64,000 bases of DNA. It comes from Oxalobacteraceae bacterium (lineage in GTDB: Bacteria; Pseudomonadota; Gammaproteobacteria; Burkholderiales; Burkholderiaceae_D). Within the stretch, counting starts at the first letter, position 1. Each line of letters begins with the position of its first letter. The DNA is taken from NCBI GenBank assembly GCA_900299005.1, contig OMID01000112.1, forward strand, positions 1-64,000. The letters run 5' to 3'. Positions 44,262 to 53,748 of the stretch are shown in pieces. Made by a program: the position numbers and the translations under genes. The notes under the pieces were generated by a model. It saw nothing but the letters and a program-made list of their open reading frames with translations, had not been told where the DNA came from and did not search any database.

Positions 44262-44923
44262 ATGGCCCCCAGCATGAAAATCTTCTGTAGCGGCGCGGGT
44301 CGATCAGCCAGCAGCAGGGACACCTCGACGCCACGCCAGATAATCTGCGTTGAGGTTGTTCCCGCCTGCGGATTCATCAGTGCCGCGCGCGAGGTCGGCG
44401 CATTCTGGCTGGCCTCCCAGCTGCGCCAGCCACGACCATCATTGGCCCACACGCGCAACTCGAGTGATCGCACATCTTGCTGCAAACGGATGCCGGACAC
44501 ACTGTCGCGCGGTGCGATTTGCCACCACGGATCGAGCTGGGACAGATCTCGCGTGGGCGGTGATTCTTCTCGCGAGAGCAGACCGTTGTGCAGCCGCCAG
44601 GTGACCAGTTGCAGAGCGCCGGGCTGCGATTCTGCCTGCACGCGACGGGCCAGTGTCATGCGCGGGCCATCAATGACCAGTGGGGGATGACCGTCCAGCA
44701 CATCAGCCTCGACGACATTGGCGCAATCAGTCTGCCACTGTGCGAACGCGATCTGCAAACCCCGCGCCTGCGCCAGCTCGTGATTGAGCCGCTCGCGCGT
44801 TCGTGTAATGCTATCCAGACCACGCCAGCCAAGTACAGCAATGAATCCGAGCACGCTGATGGCAACCAGTAATTCGATCAGGGTGAAGCCGCCGCTTCGT
44901 GCACTTAGCGTGTCAGAGAGCAT
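44258..44923 (-). CDS. gspJ: Type II secretion minor pseudopilin J
   Basis: Minor pseudopilin of the tip complex. I choose ATG 44923 (MLSDTLSARSGG-FTLIELLVAISVLG), giving 221 residues. The prepilin cleavage site G-FTLIE and conserved Glu5 are present. The frame extends upstream into gspI, but that would put a long polar leader before the cleavage site. The start overlaps the gspI end by 11 bp. Confidence 0.92.
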   Translation of the reverse strand: MLSDTLSARSGGFTLIELLVAISVLGFIAVLGWRGLDSITRTRERLNHELAQARGLQIAFAQWQTDCANVVEADVLDGHPPLVIDGPRMTLARRVQAESQPGALQLVTWRLHNGLLSREESPPTRDLSQLDPWWQIAPRDSVSGIRLQQDVRSLELRVWANDGRGWRSWEASQNAPTSRAALMNPQAGTTSTQIIWRGVEVSLLLADRPAPLQKIFMLGAM

Positions 44924-45341
44924 TCGGTACGATTTGCGATAACGTGAGGATCTTGCGGGATGGCATTCGCTCATCCACGACCGTGACCTCAACACGCCTA
45001 AACGCAGGATTCGGTGTGGGATGGATCACTTCCTCGCAGCGTAAAGGGAGTTCTGCCTGCACGCAGGCAAAAGCGCGGCTGCCCAGTGGCGGCCATTCTT
45101 GTGACAGGCGTAGTTGCGTCAACCGGTTTTCAGCGGACCATGTGGCCATCATCGCAGCACGCAAGTCCTGACTGTTCTCGGTAAGGCTGGCTACTGAACG
45201 CAGACTGGCTGCCAGTGCGGTACCGATGATGACCAGCGCTACGAGTACCTCCAGCAATGTGAATCCGGTAATCAGGGCGCGGCGCATCGTCACGATGCGA
45301 CAGGATTGCCTGCTTACCGACAAGAGAGCGCTCATGCTCAT
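44913..45341 (-). CDS. gspI: Type II secretion minor pseudopilin I
   Basis: Minor pseudopilin with cleavage site ITG-FTLLEVLVALVIIG. The start at ATG 45341 overlaps the gspH stop (ATGA) and gives 142 residues with a 26-residue leader. A later ATG (MRRALITG) would give an eight-residue leader and is a real alternative. Confidence 0.9.
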   Translation of the reverse strand: MSMSALLSVSRQSCRIVTMRRALITGFTLLEVLVALVIIGTALAASLRSVASLTENSQDLRAAMMATWSAENRLTQLRLSQEWPPLGSRAFACVQAELPLRCEEVIHPTPNPAFRRVEVTVVDERMPSRKILTLSQIVPNAL

Positions 45342-45826
45342 TGCACCTGAAAATTTCCCAAGCCATCGGCCTGCACGGAGACATGTTCTTCTCCCAGCCC
45401 CAGTATGAGCAAGAAGGCTTTGTCCACCGGTTCGTGACCAAAGCTGATGCGCAGCGGCAGTCGCTTGCTCGCTGCGGGCGACAGGCTCAGCTGTACCGGT
45501 GCGCGATTAAATTCACGCTCGCGCCATACCGGATCATCTGTCAGTGCCTGCCATTGGCTATCCTGCCGTATCAGAAATCGGTAGCGATAATCATCCACCT
45601 CAAATGCCACAGGCTGATTGCGTACGATGGCTTCGTCACGCGCCATTTGCAACAGCAATGCGATACGCTGCGCCTCGCTCTGCAACCACTGCCGGTCGTC
45701 GGGCATCGCATTGATCGCCACAGCGCCAAGCAAAATACCCGCGATCACCAGCACCACCAGCAATTCGAGCAGCGTGAAACCAGCGCGGCGAGCGTCTTCA
45801 TTCCGACCACGAACCAATGTCGGCAT
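45338..45826 (-). CDS. gspH: Type II secretion minor pseudopilin H
   Basis: Minor pseudopilin of 162 residues from ATG 45826, with leader ending RRAG before FTLLELLVVLVIAGILLG, Glu5 present. ARDEAIVRNQPVAFEVD is the usual GspH segment after the helix. The start lies inside gspG (29 bp overlap); the frame is open further upstream, but that would only extend the leader into gspG. Confidence 0.9.
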   Translation of the reverse strand: MPTLVRGRNEDARRAGFTLLELLVVLVIAGILLGAVAINAMPDDRQWLQSEAQRIALLLQMARDEAIVRNQPVAFEVDDYRYRFLIRQDSQWQALTDDPVWREREFNRAPVQLSLSPAASKRLPLRISFGHEPVDKAFLLILGLGEEHVSVQADGLGNFQVQ

Positions 45827-46301
45827 CACTGCCGGTCCCACCCGGTTTGCCATCGGCGCCAAACGAATACACATCCACCTCTCCGTGCGAGCCGGGAGAT
45901 TGATACTGGTAAGGATTACCCCACGGATCTTTGTTAAGGCGATCGACATAACCGCCGGTCTTCCAGTGGGGTGGCGCAGGGCCAGCGGAAGGTTGGGTAA
46001 CAAGCGCCTGCAAGCTCTGCTCATTGGTCGGATAGCGTTGATTGTCGAGTCGGTAAAGCTTCAGCGCCTGCATCAAGGTGGCAATGTCCTGTTTTGCCGC
46101 CAGAATGCGCGCATCATCCGTGCGCCCCATGAGTCGCGGCACGACCAAGGCTGCCAGCACACCCATGATCACGACAACCACCATGATCTCGATCAGGGTG
46201 AACCCGTAAAACCGCTGCCGGCGATTGCCAGTTGGCGACAAATGAAAGAAGGGCATCGGGCGATCCGCCACAGAGATAATCGGAATACGACCGCCTGGCA
46301 T
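45798..46301 (-). CDS. gspG: Type II secretion major pseudopilin G
   Basis: Main subunit of the pseudopilus piston. The cleavage site is FYG-FTLIEIMVVVVIMGVLAALVVP, with Glu5 present. Conserved LDNQRYPTNEQSL, the WGNPY motif and the C-terminal calcium-site region VDVYSFGADGKPGG complete the fold. ATG 46301 gives 167 residues with a long leader; ATG 46256 gives a leader of about 18 residues and may be the true start. It is the first gene of the operon; its promoter should lie in 46302-46530, where I see no clear consensus. Confidence 0.93.
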   Translation of the reverse strand: MPGGRIPIISVADRPMPFFHLSPTGNRRQRFYGFTLIEIMVVVVIMGVLAALVVPRLMGRTDDARILAAKQDIATLMQALKLYRLDNQRYPTNEQSLQALVTQPSAGPAPPHWKTGGYVDRLNKDPWGNPYQYQSPGSHGEVDVYSFGADGKPGGTGSDADIGSWSE

Positions 46302-46530
46302 GAGAAAAGTGCCAGGCCGACTGACGCGACCGAGCAGCGATTATTCAGCAGCAGGAAATTTCAAACGCGATGCGGGTCAAGTCTTGGGGGTTTGAAGCCT
46401 ATCGCGGTACGTGGCTGACGAGGTGGCTGAATTGAAAATGCTGCTAACACGCGGCAAGGAACTACCAACTCCCGTTGTTCGCAGCAAACAGTTAAGCCGG
46501 GCGATTCAGTGTGCGAACACCATCGACGGA

Positions 46531-47520
46531 TCAGTGCTCAGTGCGCGCCTCTCGCGCCAGAAGTTGCTCTATCGCTGCTGCAGGTGATTGAGCATCGAAC
46601 AGGACGCGGGCGACAGCCTCGACAATCGGCATGTCGATACCCCGCTGTGCTGCAAGCGTCTTGACCGCTCTCACACAGCGCACGCCCTCGGCCACATGGC
46701 CCAGCTGCTCGATGATGTCGGGCAGTGACTTGCCCGCGGCCAGACGCAAGCCCACCTGACGGTTACGCGACAAGTCGCCGGTGCACGTCAGTATGAGGTC
46801 GCCGACACCCGTTAAGCCCATGAAGGTTTCCAAGCGTCCCCCGAGTGCGGTGCCAAGCCGCGTAATCTCGGCCAGGCCACGGGTGATTAGCGCCGCACGC
46901 GCATTCATGCCCAGACCAAGACCGTCGGCGATGCCCGTGGCGATTGCAAGAATATTCTTTACAGCGCCACCGACTTCGACACCGACAAGATCATCGGTGG
47001 AATACACGCGAATACCGCCCCCATGGACTGCGCTCACGACCTGTTCACGCAATGCCTTGTTCGTTGATCCTAGGGTCAGTGCGCAGGGAAGACCTTGCGC
47101 GACTTCTTGCGCGAATGATGGCCCGGACAGCGCCCCTGCGGGCATTTCGCGACCAATCACTTGCTGCACGACCTGATGCGGCAGCAGCGCAGAGCCTTCT
47201 TCAAAACCCTTGCACAACCAGATCACGCTATCGGGATTTTGCTTGGCAAGCGAAGCCGCCAGTGGCCGAAGTCCTGCGATCGACGTGGCAATGATCAGCA
47301 AGCCACCTCTCGCATGTGCCACAGCATCAGAAAGATCGGCGCTGGTGCGTAGGCCCTTGGGCAGAACTATGTTGGGCAGATAGCGCGTATTTTGGCGCGA
47401 GAGACGCATCTGCTCAATGGCGTGTGCATCGCGACCCCACAGCAGCACCGGATGCCGATGCGACAGTGATATCGCAAGTGCCGTGCCCCAGGCACCGGCG
47501 CCGAGCAGCGTGATGTTCAT
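46531..47520 (-). CDS. gpsA: Glycerol-3-phosphate dehydrogenase [NAD(P)+]
   Basis: Reduces dihydroxyacetone phosphate to sn-glycerol-3-phosphate for phospholipid synthesis. The 329 residues have the nucleotide-binding GAGAWG at 7-12, [31 protein letters not shown] with the catalytic Lys, and [10 protein letters not shown], followed by [15 protein letters not shown]. It follows the SH3 gene by 48 bp on the same strand, within the secB group. Confidence 0.96.
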   Translation of the reverse strand: MNITLLGAGAWGTALAISLSHRHPVLLWGRDAHAIEQMRLSRQNTRYLPNIVLPKGLRTSADLSDAVAHARGGLLIIATSIAGLRPLAASLAKQNPDSVIWLCKGFEEGSALLPHQVVQQVIGREMPAGALSGPSFAQEVAQGLPCALTLGSTNKALREQVVSAVHGGGIRVYSTDDLVGVEVGGAVKNILAIATGIADGLGLGMNARAALITRGLAEITRLGTALGGRLETFMGLTGVGDLILTCTGDLSRNRQVGLRLAAGKSLPDIIEQLGHVAEGVRCVRAVKTLAAQRGIDMPIVEAVARVLFDAQSPAAAIEQLLAREARTEH

Positions 47521-47568
47521 GGAAAATAATCCGTGGACAGGGTATGAGCAGGCCAGAAAGGCAAGGGC

Positions 47569-48021
47569 TCAGTCGCCCCAGACCTCGGCCGCTTTCACAT
47601 AGCCAGTCTCGCCATCACGATGCCTGACCTTGATCCATGCCGAGCTGATCGGTTCAGCCAGCTCGAGCAGCACACCTTTGGCGGCGGTAAAAGCAACGGG
47701 CGCGCTATCGTTGGCCGAAGAGCGCGCGCTGATCTGCCCTGACTCGACTACCAAGGTGCGGCGAGTACTGAGCGAGCGACTCTCGACCCAGCTGAGGTCG
47801 CCCGCTGCATCACGCACCCGCGTCCATTCACCATTGACGAGCACAATCTCGACCGGCATGCCGACGGGTGCAATGTAGAGCTTGCGTGATTTTTGTGCCG
47901 GCGCATCGAACATGACAGCCGGACCGGGCCCAACGGACTTGAACTCGGCTGCGACGGCTGCGGCGCTCGAGCCTGCAAGCCACAACGCGGCGTACAGGAG
48001 AAGATGATGTGCGCCGCGCAT
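47569..48021 (-). CDS. Exported protein with bacterial SH3-like domains
   Basis: A 150-residue periplasmic protein with a signal peptide ending VAA-EF near residue 26. Two short SH3b-like repeats follow: one has FDAPAQKSRKLYIAPVGMPVEIV...WTRVRD...WVESRSL, and the second ISSAWIKVRHRDGETGYVKAAEVWG. Such domains usually bind peptidoglycan or peptides. Function unknown. It starts 5 bp after the secB stop, so it is cotranscribed with secB and gpsA. Confidence 0.8.
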   Translation of the reverse strand: MRGAHHLLLYAALWLAGSSAAAVAAEFKSVGPGPAVMFDAPAQKSRKLYIAPVGMPVEIVLVNGEWTRVRDAAGDLSWVESRSLSTRRTLVVESGQISARSSANDSAPVAFTAAKGVLLELAEPISSAWIKVRHRDGETGYVKAAEVWGD

Positions 48022-48026
48022 GGGAA

Positions 48027-48497
48027 TCAGTGCTGGGCGTTCGATGCCTGCGCCAGCGCCTGTTTGCGCTGGTGATAGAAGGCGTCGAAGTTGATCTCGT
48101 TCAGATGAACAGGGGGAAAGCCCGAGCGGGTCACCACGTCAGCAATGTTCGAACGCAGGTAAGGATAGAGAATGTTCGGGCATGCGATGCCGAGCAACGG
48201 ATCCATCTGCTCCTCGGGAATATTCCGAACCTCAAAAATACCGGCCTGCTTGCACTCGACCAGGAAAGCCACTTTCTCTCGAATCTTTGCAGTGACAGTG
48301 ACGGTGATCGTTGCTTCATGGATGCCATCGGCCAACTGCTCGGCACCGATATCGATAGTCACTTCCATGCTCGGACCTTCCTGCTCCAGAAAAATCGAGG
48401 GCGAGTTGGGCTGCTCCAGCGACAGATCTTTGAGGTAGATGCGCTGGATATTGAAGATCGGCTGATCCGCGCCGGGCTGGATTTGTTGTTCGGACAT
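48027..48497 (-). CDS. secB: Protein-export chaperone SecB
   Basis: Tetrameric chaperone that keeps precursors unfolded and passes them to SecA. The 156 residues include [25 protein letters not shown] and [27 protein letters not shown], all diagnostic. A Gln/Pro-rich N-terminal tail and a basic C-terminal tail ([10 protein letters not shown]) are present. It is 47 bp downstream of grxC, in the order rhodanese-grxC-secB-SH3-gpsA. Confidence 0.96.
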   Translation of the reverse strand: MSEQQIQPGADQPIFNIQRIYLKDLSLEQPNSPSIFLEQEGPSMEVTIDIGAEQLADGIHEATITVTVTAKIREKVAFLVECKQAGIFEVRNIPEEQMDPLLGIACPNILYPYLRSNIADVVTRSGFPPVHLNEINFDAFYHQRKQALAQASNAQH

Positions 48498-48544
48498 GAA
48501 GCTCTTTCGTGAGTAGGTGAAAAATCAGCAGAAAAACCGAAACA

Positions 48545-48808
48545 TCATTCGCCTTGCAGCAAGGGGGCGAGTTTACCTTCGCGATCCAGCGCAGACAAAT
48601 CATCAAAACCACCGACGTGCGTATCGCCGATGTAAATTTGAGGGACCGTGCGGCGGCCGGTTTTTTCCATCATCGCGACGCGCTGCTCGGGTTCAAGATC
48701 AACGCGGATTTTCTCGATGGTGTCGATACCTTTGGATTTCAGCAAACGTTCGGCCATAGTGCAGTAGGGGCAGACTGCCGTGGTGTACATAAGTACTCTG
48801 GCGCTCAT
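48545..48808 (-). CDS. grxC: Glutaredoxin 3
   Basis: Small dithiol redox protein reducing disulfides with glutathione. The 87 residues have the active site CPYC at 13-16, the cis-proline TVPQIYIGD near 54-62 and the GGFDDL glutathione-binding motif. It lies between the rhodanese gene and secB on the same strand, as in other Burkholderiales and in E. coli. Confidence 0.96.
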   Translation of the reverse strand: MSARVLMYTTAVCPYCTMAERLLKSKGIDTIEKIRVDLEPEQRVAMMEKTGRRTVPQIYIGDTHVGGFDDLSALDREGKLAPLLQGE

Positions 48809-48861
48809 TGCTCGATGCTCCGTTTGAGTGTGAATGAACTGTGTTCGAAAAAATCACGCGG

Positions 48862-49257
48862 CTACGCAGCGGTCGGCAATCCCTGAGAATGCCACTCGGC
48901 ATAGCCGCCGCTGAGGACATAGACGTCGGCAAAGCCAGCGCGCCTGAGTCCGGAAGCGGCGCGGTTGGCGCGCGGCCCGCTCTGACAGATCAGCAGCACG
49001 GCGTGCGACTTGTCGAGCTCGGCGACGCGCTTGTCGAGTTCGTCCAGCGGAATGTTCTTCGCGTTACGCAGATGCCCCCCCTTGAATTCATCGGCAGTGC
49101 GCACGTCAATAATGCTGACCTTGCTCTTGTTGAGCAGTTGCACCGCCTGCAATGTGGTGAGCGAATTTTTACTGCGGGTCAGCCCGGGCCAAGCCAGTGC
49201 GCCCCCAGAGACCAGCGCTATCAGGATGAGCCAGATATTGTCAATCAAGAATTTCAC
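48862..49257 (-). CDS. Membrane-anchored rhodanese-like protein
   Basis: A 131-residue protein with one N-terminal helix (residues 3-22) and a rhodanese domain with DVRTADEFKGGHL and the active-site loop CQSGPRANR (Cys91). It probably handles sulfane sulfur at the membrane. I choose GTG 49257 because a TATAAT box lies just upstream, inside the longer frame that would begin at ATG 49326; GGGA precedes the GTG. It resembles E. coli YibN, also next to grxC and secB. Confidence 0.88.
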   Translation of the reverse strand: MKFLIDNIWLILIALVSGGALAWPGLTRSKNSLTTLQAVQLLNKSKVSIIDVRTADEFKGGHLRNAKNIPLDELDKRVAELDKSHAVLLICQSGPRANRAASGLRRAGFADVYVLSGGYAEWHSQGLPTAA

Positions 49258-49287
49258 GACGATCCCATCGTTTGCAACAAGCTCGGC

Positions 49288-49293
49288 ATTATA
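49288..49293 (-). promoter_or_regulatory. -10 element of the rhodanese-grxC-secB transcript
   Basis: A perfect TATAAT on the minus strand, 30 bp before the GTG start. A weak -35 (CTGAAT-like) lies about 17 bp further upstream. It supports the GTG as start and one operon for rhodanese, grxC, secB, SH3 and gpsA. Confidence 0.6.
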
Positions 49294-49383
49294 AAATAGA
49301 AGGCTGAAATCATTCAGCGGGCCCATCGGTCCGTGGCCACCTCCTGACGTCTTATCCCCTCATCCCGCCCATTTTCCGTCTCC

Positions 49384-50130
49384 ATGTACAAAATTGTCCT
49401 GATGCGCCATGGCGAGTCCACCTGGAATCGCGAAAATCGTTTCACTGGCTGGACCGACGTTGATCTGACAGACAAAGGCGTCGAAGAAGCTCGCCACGCT
49501 GGCAAACTTCTGAAGGAAGCCGGTTTCCGTTTCGACCTGACCTACACGTCGGTGCTCAAACGCGCCATCCGCACCCTGTGGGTCACTCTGGACGAAATGG
49601 ACCTGATGTGGCTGCCAACCGTGCACAGCTGGCGACTGAACGAACGTCACTATGGCGCGCTGCAAGGACTAAACAAGGCCGAGACTGCCGCGCAGTATGG
49701 CGATGAGCAGGTACTAGTCTGGCGTCGCAGCTATGACATTCCACCCTTGCCGCTCGACCCCTCAGATCCACGCGCGTCGTTCAATGACCCCCGCTATGCC
49801 GATCTGACCCGCGATCAGATCCCGCTGACCGAATGCCTGAAAGACACCGTCGCCCGAGTGCTCCCCGTCTGGCGCGAATCGATCGCGCCGGCCATTCGCG
49901 CAGGCCGCCAGCTGCTGGTGTCCGCGCACGGCAACAGTCTGCGCGCGCTGATCAAATACCTTGATGGGATTTCAGATCAGGAAATCGTCGGCCTTAACAT
50001 CCCCAACGGTCAGCCGCTGGTCTACGAACTCGATGCCGATCTCAAGCCCATCCGCAGTTACTACCTCGGCGACGCCGCCGCGATCGAAGCCGCAATGAAG
50101 GCGGTGGCCAGCCAAGGCAAGGCCCGGTAA
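49384..50130 (+). CDS. gpmA: 2,3-bisphosphoglycerate-dependent phosphoglycerate mutase
   Basis: Interconverts 3- and 2-phosphoglycerate in glycolysis. The 248 residues contain the phosphohistidine motif RHGE with H9, [13 protein letters not shown], the [12 protein letters not shown] block and the second histidine in [16 protein letters not shown]. It diverges from the rhodanese gene. envC starts 3 bp after its stop, so gpmA, envC and ctpA form one transcript. Confidence 0.96.
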   Translation: MYKIVLMRHGESTWNRENRFTGWTDVDLTDKGVEEARHAGKLLKEAGFRFDLTYTSVLKRAIRTLWVTLDEMDLMWLPTVHSWRLNERHYGALQGLNKAETAAQYGDEQVLVWRRSYDIPPLPLDPSDPRASFNDPRYADLTRDQIPLTECLKDTVARVLPVWRESIAPAIRAGRQLLVSAHGNSLRALIKYLDGISDQEIVGLNIPNGQPLVYELDADLKPIRSYYLGDAAAIEAAMKAVASQGKAR

Positions 50131-50133
50131 GGA

Positions 50134-51447
50134 ATGCCGTTGCCGGGGTTGTCTGTCCGTCTGCTCGCTGTGGCCGCAGCGATGGCGGCGCTTGCGCTGT
50201 TGCCCAGCCATGCCGAGACGAACGTGAAGTCTGCCGAGCGAGCGCGTTTGAAACAGGCCGCTGAAGATGAGCGTGCCGAGCTGCGCAAAAGACTCGACCA
50301 ACTCAAGCAAGACATCCTCCGCACTGAAAAAGCGCGCGCGCATGCGGCTGATTCGCTGTCGGCATCTGAAGCAGCGATCTCGACCGCCAACCGCAAGCTG
50401 CGAGAACTGGCCACCGAGCAGGAACGAACTGAGCATCGCCTGGTCAAGCTCTCCGTCAACCAGGAAAAGCTCGAAGCAGCGGTGCGTCAGCAGCGCGAGC
50501 GGCTGGCACGCATGCTGCGCGAGCAATACGCCAAGGGTCAGGATGACCGGGTGCATTTGCTGCTCTCCGGTGACAACCCGAACCGCATCGCGCGCGAGCT
50601 GCGCTATCTGGGTTATGTTTCCGCAGAACAGACAAAAGCCATCGACGAATTGCAGCAGGACCTTGCAACGATCGCGTCAAACCGCGAGGAGGCAGAAGAG
50701 GCTCGCCGTGTGCTGCAGGATATCGCTGATGAACAGCAGGAGCAGAAGGCGTTGCTGGAAAAAGAAAAAACCACGCGCAAACAGCTGCTGGCCCAGCTGT
50801 CGGGCAAGCTCAGCGCCCAGCGCAGGGAAGCCGGCAGCCTGGCGCGCGACGAAGAACGCCTGGGCGCGCTGGTCGAAAAACTGACCACGCTAATCGCGCA
50901 ACAACGCAAGGTAGAGGAAGAAGCGGCCCGAAAGCGGGCAAAGATCGACGCGCGCGAGCGAGACAAGCTGGCAGAAAAGCGCGATGACAAGCCGGCTTCC
51001 CGGACGCCACCGCGCGACAACCCGGCGGCGCCCGCCGCCGAACACGAGAGCAGCGCCTTCGCCCGCTTGAAGGGCAGGCTCAAGATGCCGGTGAAAGGCG
51101 AGCTGCTGGCCAGTTTCGGTGCCCGACGCACCGACGGGCCCAGCTGGAAAGGCCTGTTCATCAAGGCCGCTGAGGGCAGCGAAGTCAACACCGTAGCGGC
51201 AGGAGAAGTCATTTTTGCCGACTGGATGCGCGGCTTTGGCAACCTGATAATCGTGGACCATGGTGGGCAGTACATGAGCATCTATGGCAACAACCAGTCG
51301 CTGCTGCGACGCCCGGGCGACAAGCTCAAAACCGGCGACACCATCGCCACCGTTGGCACCAGCGGCGGCAATGAACAATCAGGTTTATACTTCGAGCTCC
51401 GTTTTCAGGGGCGGGCACTCGACCCCGCGGATTGGATCAACAGGTGA
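50134..51447 (+). CDS. envC: EnvC-like murein hydrolase activator
   Basis: Periplasmic activator of the amidases that split septal peptidoglycan. The 437 residues start 3 bp after gpmA with AAGGA as ribosome-binding site. A signal peptide (to about residue 28), a long coiled coil rich in Glu, Arg and Lys (about 30-260), a disordered Pro/Ala/Arg linker and a C-terminal LytM (M23) domain follow. The metal ligands are gone: SWKGLF replaces the usual HxxxD segment and LYFELR the HxH, exactly as in E. coli EnvC. It should therefore activate and not cut. Confidence 0.92.
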   Translation: MPLPGLSVRLLAVAAAMAALALLPSHAETNVKSAERARLKQAAEDERAELRKRLDQLKQDILRTEKARAHAADSLSASEAAISTANRKLRELATEQERTEHRLVKLSVNQEKLEAAVRQQRERLARMLREQYAKGQDDRVHLLLSGDNPNRIARELRYLGYVSAEQTKAIDELQQDLATIASNREEAEEARRVLQDIADEQQEQKALLEKEKTTRKQLLAQLSGKLSAQRREAGSLARDEERLGALVEKLTTLIAQQRKVEEEAARKRAKIDARERDKLAEKRDDKPASRTPPRDNPAAPAAEHESSAFARLKGRLKMPVKGELLASFGARRTDGPSWKGLFIKAAEGSEVNTVAAGEVIFADWMRGFGNLIIVDHGGQYMSIYGNNQSLLRRPGDKLKTGDTIATVGTSGGNEQSGLYFELRFQGRALDPADWINR

Positions 51448-51450
51448 GAC

Positions 51451-52908
51451 ATGGGTAACAGATTGAAGAATTTTGGACTGATCGGGCTGGGCATTGTGGC
51501 CGGCATTGCCGGCTCCATGCAGTTTGACGCACTCGCACAGCGCAATGCCGGCGCACCGCTACCCGTCGACGAGTTGCGCCAGCTCGCCGATGTCTTCGGT
51601 CTGATCAAGTCCGACTATGTCGAGCCGGTCGAAGACAAGAAGCTGCTCACCGAAGCAATCTCCGGCATGGTCGCCTCGCTTGATCCGCATTCGGCCTATC
51701 TGGACAAAAAAGCATTCAAGGAATTACGCGAAGGCACACAGGGCAAATTCGTCGGGCTCGGGATCGAAGTCGGTATGGAAGATGGCTATGTGAAGGTCAT
51801 CGCACCGATTGAAGATTCTCCTGCCTACAAAGCCGGACTGAAAGCCGGCGACCTGATCACCCGCTTGGACAGCACACCCGTCAAAGGCATGACGCTGGAC
51901 GAGGCCGTCAAACGCATGCGTGGCGAGCCCAACACCAAGATCACGCTGACCGTCGCTCGCAAGGAAGAAGACAAGCCCCTGCTGATCACCATCGTTCGCC
52001 AGGAAATCCGGGTGCAGAGCGTGAAAGGGAAGATCGTCGAGCCCGGCTATGGCTGGATACGCGTATCGCAGTTTCAGGAACCGACGGTTGAAGACCTCTC
52101 GAAAAAAATCACTCAGCTGTATCAGCAGGATGCGCATCTGAAGGGGTTGGTGCTCGATCTCAGAAATGATCCGGGCGGCGTTTTGCCAGGCGCCATTGGC
52201 GTGTCGGCGGCTTTCCTGCCCAAAGACGTGGCGATCGTGTCCACCAATGGCCAACTACCGGATTCCAAGGCTACGTATTACGCACGCCGCGAATTCTATG
52301 CCAACCGGGTCGGCGGTGATCCGCTCTCGCGGTTACCTGAAGCAGTCAAGAAAATCAAGATGGTCGTGCTGGTGAATTCCGGTTCGGCCTCGGCGTCCGA
52401 GATCGTGGCCGGCGCGCTGCAGGACTACAAACGCGCAACCATCATGGGCACACAGACCTTCGGCAAGGGCTCGGTGCAGACGATACGCCAGCTCTCGGCT
52501 GACACCGCAGTCAAGCTGACTACTGCACGCTACTACACGCCGAACGGGCGATCCATCCAGGCCAAGGGCATCGTTCCTGATTTGCTCGTCGATGAATACG
52601 CCGACGGCGATGGCCTGAACGGCTTGCGCCTGCGCGAGGCTGATCTGCAGAAGCATCTGTCTAACGACAAAGACAAGGACGCGGGCAATGGTGCGAATAT
52701 CATCGATGAGCTGGAAGAGCAGAAACGCCTCGCGGCTCTCGAAAAGAAGCGCAAGCCACTCGAGTACGGCAGCAAGGAAGACTTCCAACTGGCGCAGGCA
52801 CTGAATCACCTCAAAGGTCAGCCGGTTCAGCTCTCGAAGACAGCCAAGGTCGAGAGCAAGAAAGAAGCCACCATCAACAATCCTGATGGCAACGGCGAGA
52901 AAAAGTAA
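51451..52908 (+). CDS. ctpA: Carboxy-terminal processing protease, S41 family
   Basis: Periplasmic serine protease that trims or degrades proteins at their C-termini, often cell-wall hydrolases. The 485 residues have an N-terminal anchor or signal (about 8-25), the DPHSAYL motif, a PDZ domain (about 95-180) with GLGIEVG and SPAYKAGLKAGDLI, and the protease core with the catalytic Ser in GSASASEI and Lys in GKGSVQ. The C-terminal tail is charged and low in complexity. Its position right after the EnvC-like gene suggests shared control of septal peptidoglycan turnover. Confidence 0.94.
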   Translation: MGNRLKNFGLIGLGIVAGIAGSMQFDALAQRNAGAPLPVDELRQLADVFGLIKSDYVEPVEDKKLLTEAISGMVASLDPHSAYLDKKAFKELREGTQGKFVGLGIEVGMEDGYVKVIAPIEDSPAYKAGLKAGDLITRLDSTPVKGMTLDEAVKRMRGEPNTKITLTVARKEEDKPLLITIVRQEIRVQSVKGKIVEPGYGWIRVSQFQEPTVEDLSKKITQLYQQDAHLKGLVLDLRNDPGGVLPGAIGVSAAFLPKDVAIVSTNGQLPDSKATYYARREFYANRVGGDPLSRLPEAVKKIKMVVLVNSGSASASEIVAGALQDYKRATIMGTQTFGKGSVQTIRQLSADTAVKLTTARYYTPNGRSIQAKGIVPDLLVDEYADGDGLNGLRLREADLQKHLSNDKDKDAGNGANIIDELEEQKRLAALEKKRKPLEYGSKEDFQLAQALNHLKGQPVQLSKTAKVESKKEATINNPDGNGEKK

Positions 52909-52926
52909 ACGCCCCCAAATCCTGCC

Positions 52927-52952
52927 ACGGCCGCCTTGCTGCGGCCGTTTTT
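52927..52952 (+). terminator. Terminator of gpmA-envC-ctpA
   Basis: ACGGCCGC and GCGGCCGT form an 8 bp stem with a 6 nt loop, followed by TTTT and then A. It lies 19 bp after the ctpA stop and 30 bp before the next gene. Confidence 0.9.
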
Positions 52953-52981
52953 ATTCCGACCAACACACTCCACGGCGTCGC

Positions 52982-53731
52982 ATGAACGACGAACAACTGC
53001 AGCGCTACTCGCGTCACCTCTTGCTCGACGAGATAGGCATCGAGGGGCAGGAAAAACTGCTGGCTGCACACGCACTCGTCATCGGAGCCGGCGGCCTGGG
53101 TTCGCCCGTGGCGCTGTACCTGGCATCGGCCGGTATTGGCAAGATCACGCTGGTTGATGATGATGAGGTTGATCTCACCAACCTGCAGCGGCAGATCGTG
53201 CACACAACCTCGCGCGTGGGTCAAGCCAAAGTCGAATCCGCAAAGCAGGCGCTCCAGCAGATCAACCCCGAGGTCGAAGTGGTCGCACTGCGCGAACGCA
53301 CCAGCGAGCCACACTTGCAGAGCCTGGTAGCGTCAGCCAGCGTAGTGCTGGACTGCACCGACAATTTTGCAACGCGCCACGCAATCAACCGTTCCTGTGT
53401 CGCAGCGGGCGTGCCCCTAGTGTCAGGCGCCGCCATCCGCATGGATGGACAAGTGGCCGTGTTCGACCCACGCTCCGGAGAGACCGCCTGCTACGCCTGC
53501 CTGTTCCCCCCGGATCAGCAATTTGAAGAGGTGGCCTGCTCGACCATGGGTGTGTTTGCGCCATTGGTCGGCATTATCGGCACCCTGCAAGCGGCAGAGG
53601 CATTGAAACTGGTGGCGGGGGTTGGACAATCGCTTGCCGATCGACTCTTGCTGCTGGATGCGCGGCGTATGGACTGGACCAGCATACGTACAAAACGCAG
53701 TACAGATTGTGCTGTGTGTGGAAAAAAATAG
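52982..53731 (+). CDS. moeB: ThiF/MoeB-family adenylyltransferase
   Basis: E1-like enzyme that adenylates the C-terminal Gly of a ubiquitin-like sulfur carrier (MoaD or ThiS). The protein has 249 residues from ATG 52982; the frame extends upstream through the terminator but is not coding there. The nucleotide-binding GAGGLG is at 35-40. DDDEVDLTNLQRQI, the zinc-binding CYAC and CAVC pairs, and VACSTMGVFAP with the putative acceptor Cys are visible. No molybdopterin or thiamine gene is adjacent, so MoeB and ThiF cannot be told apart firmly; HesA-like is a further option. Confidence 0.87.
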   Translation: MNDEQLQRYSRHLLLDEIGIEGQEKLLAAHALVIGAGGLGSPVALYLASAGIGKITLVDDDEVDLTNLQRQIVHTTSRVGQAKVESAKQALQQINPEVEVVALRERTSEPHLQSLVASASVVLDCTDNFATRHAINRSCVAAGVPLVSGAAIRMDGQVAVFDPRSGETACYACLFPPDQQFEEVACSTMGVFAPLVGIIGTLQAAEALKLVAGVGQSLADRLLLLDARRMDWTSIRTKRSTDCAVCGKK

Positions 53732-53748
53732 CCGTTTGCGGCCGCGTA

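Noticed and set aside
50613-51281. A 222-codon Ser-rich open frame opposite envC
   Set aside because: It is the complement of the Glu/Arg-rich coiled coil and has no features of its own.
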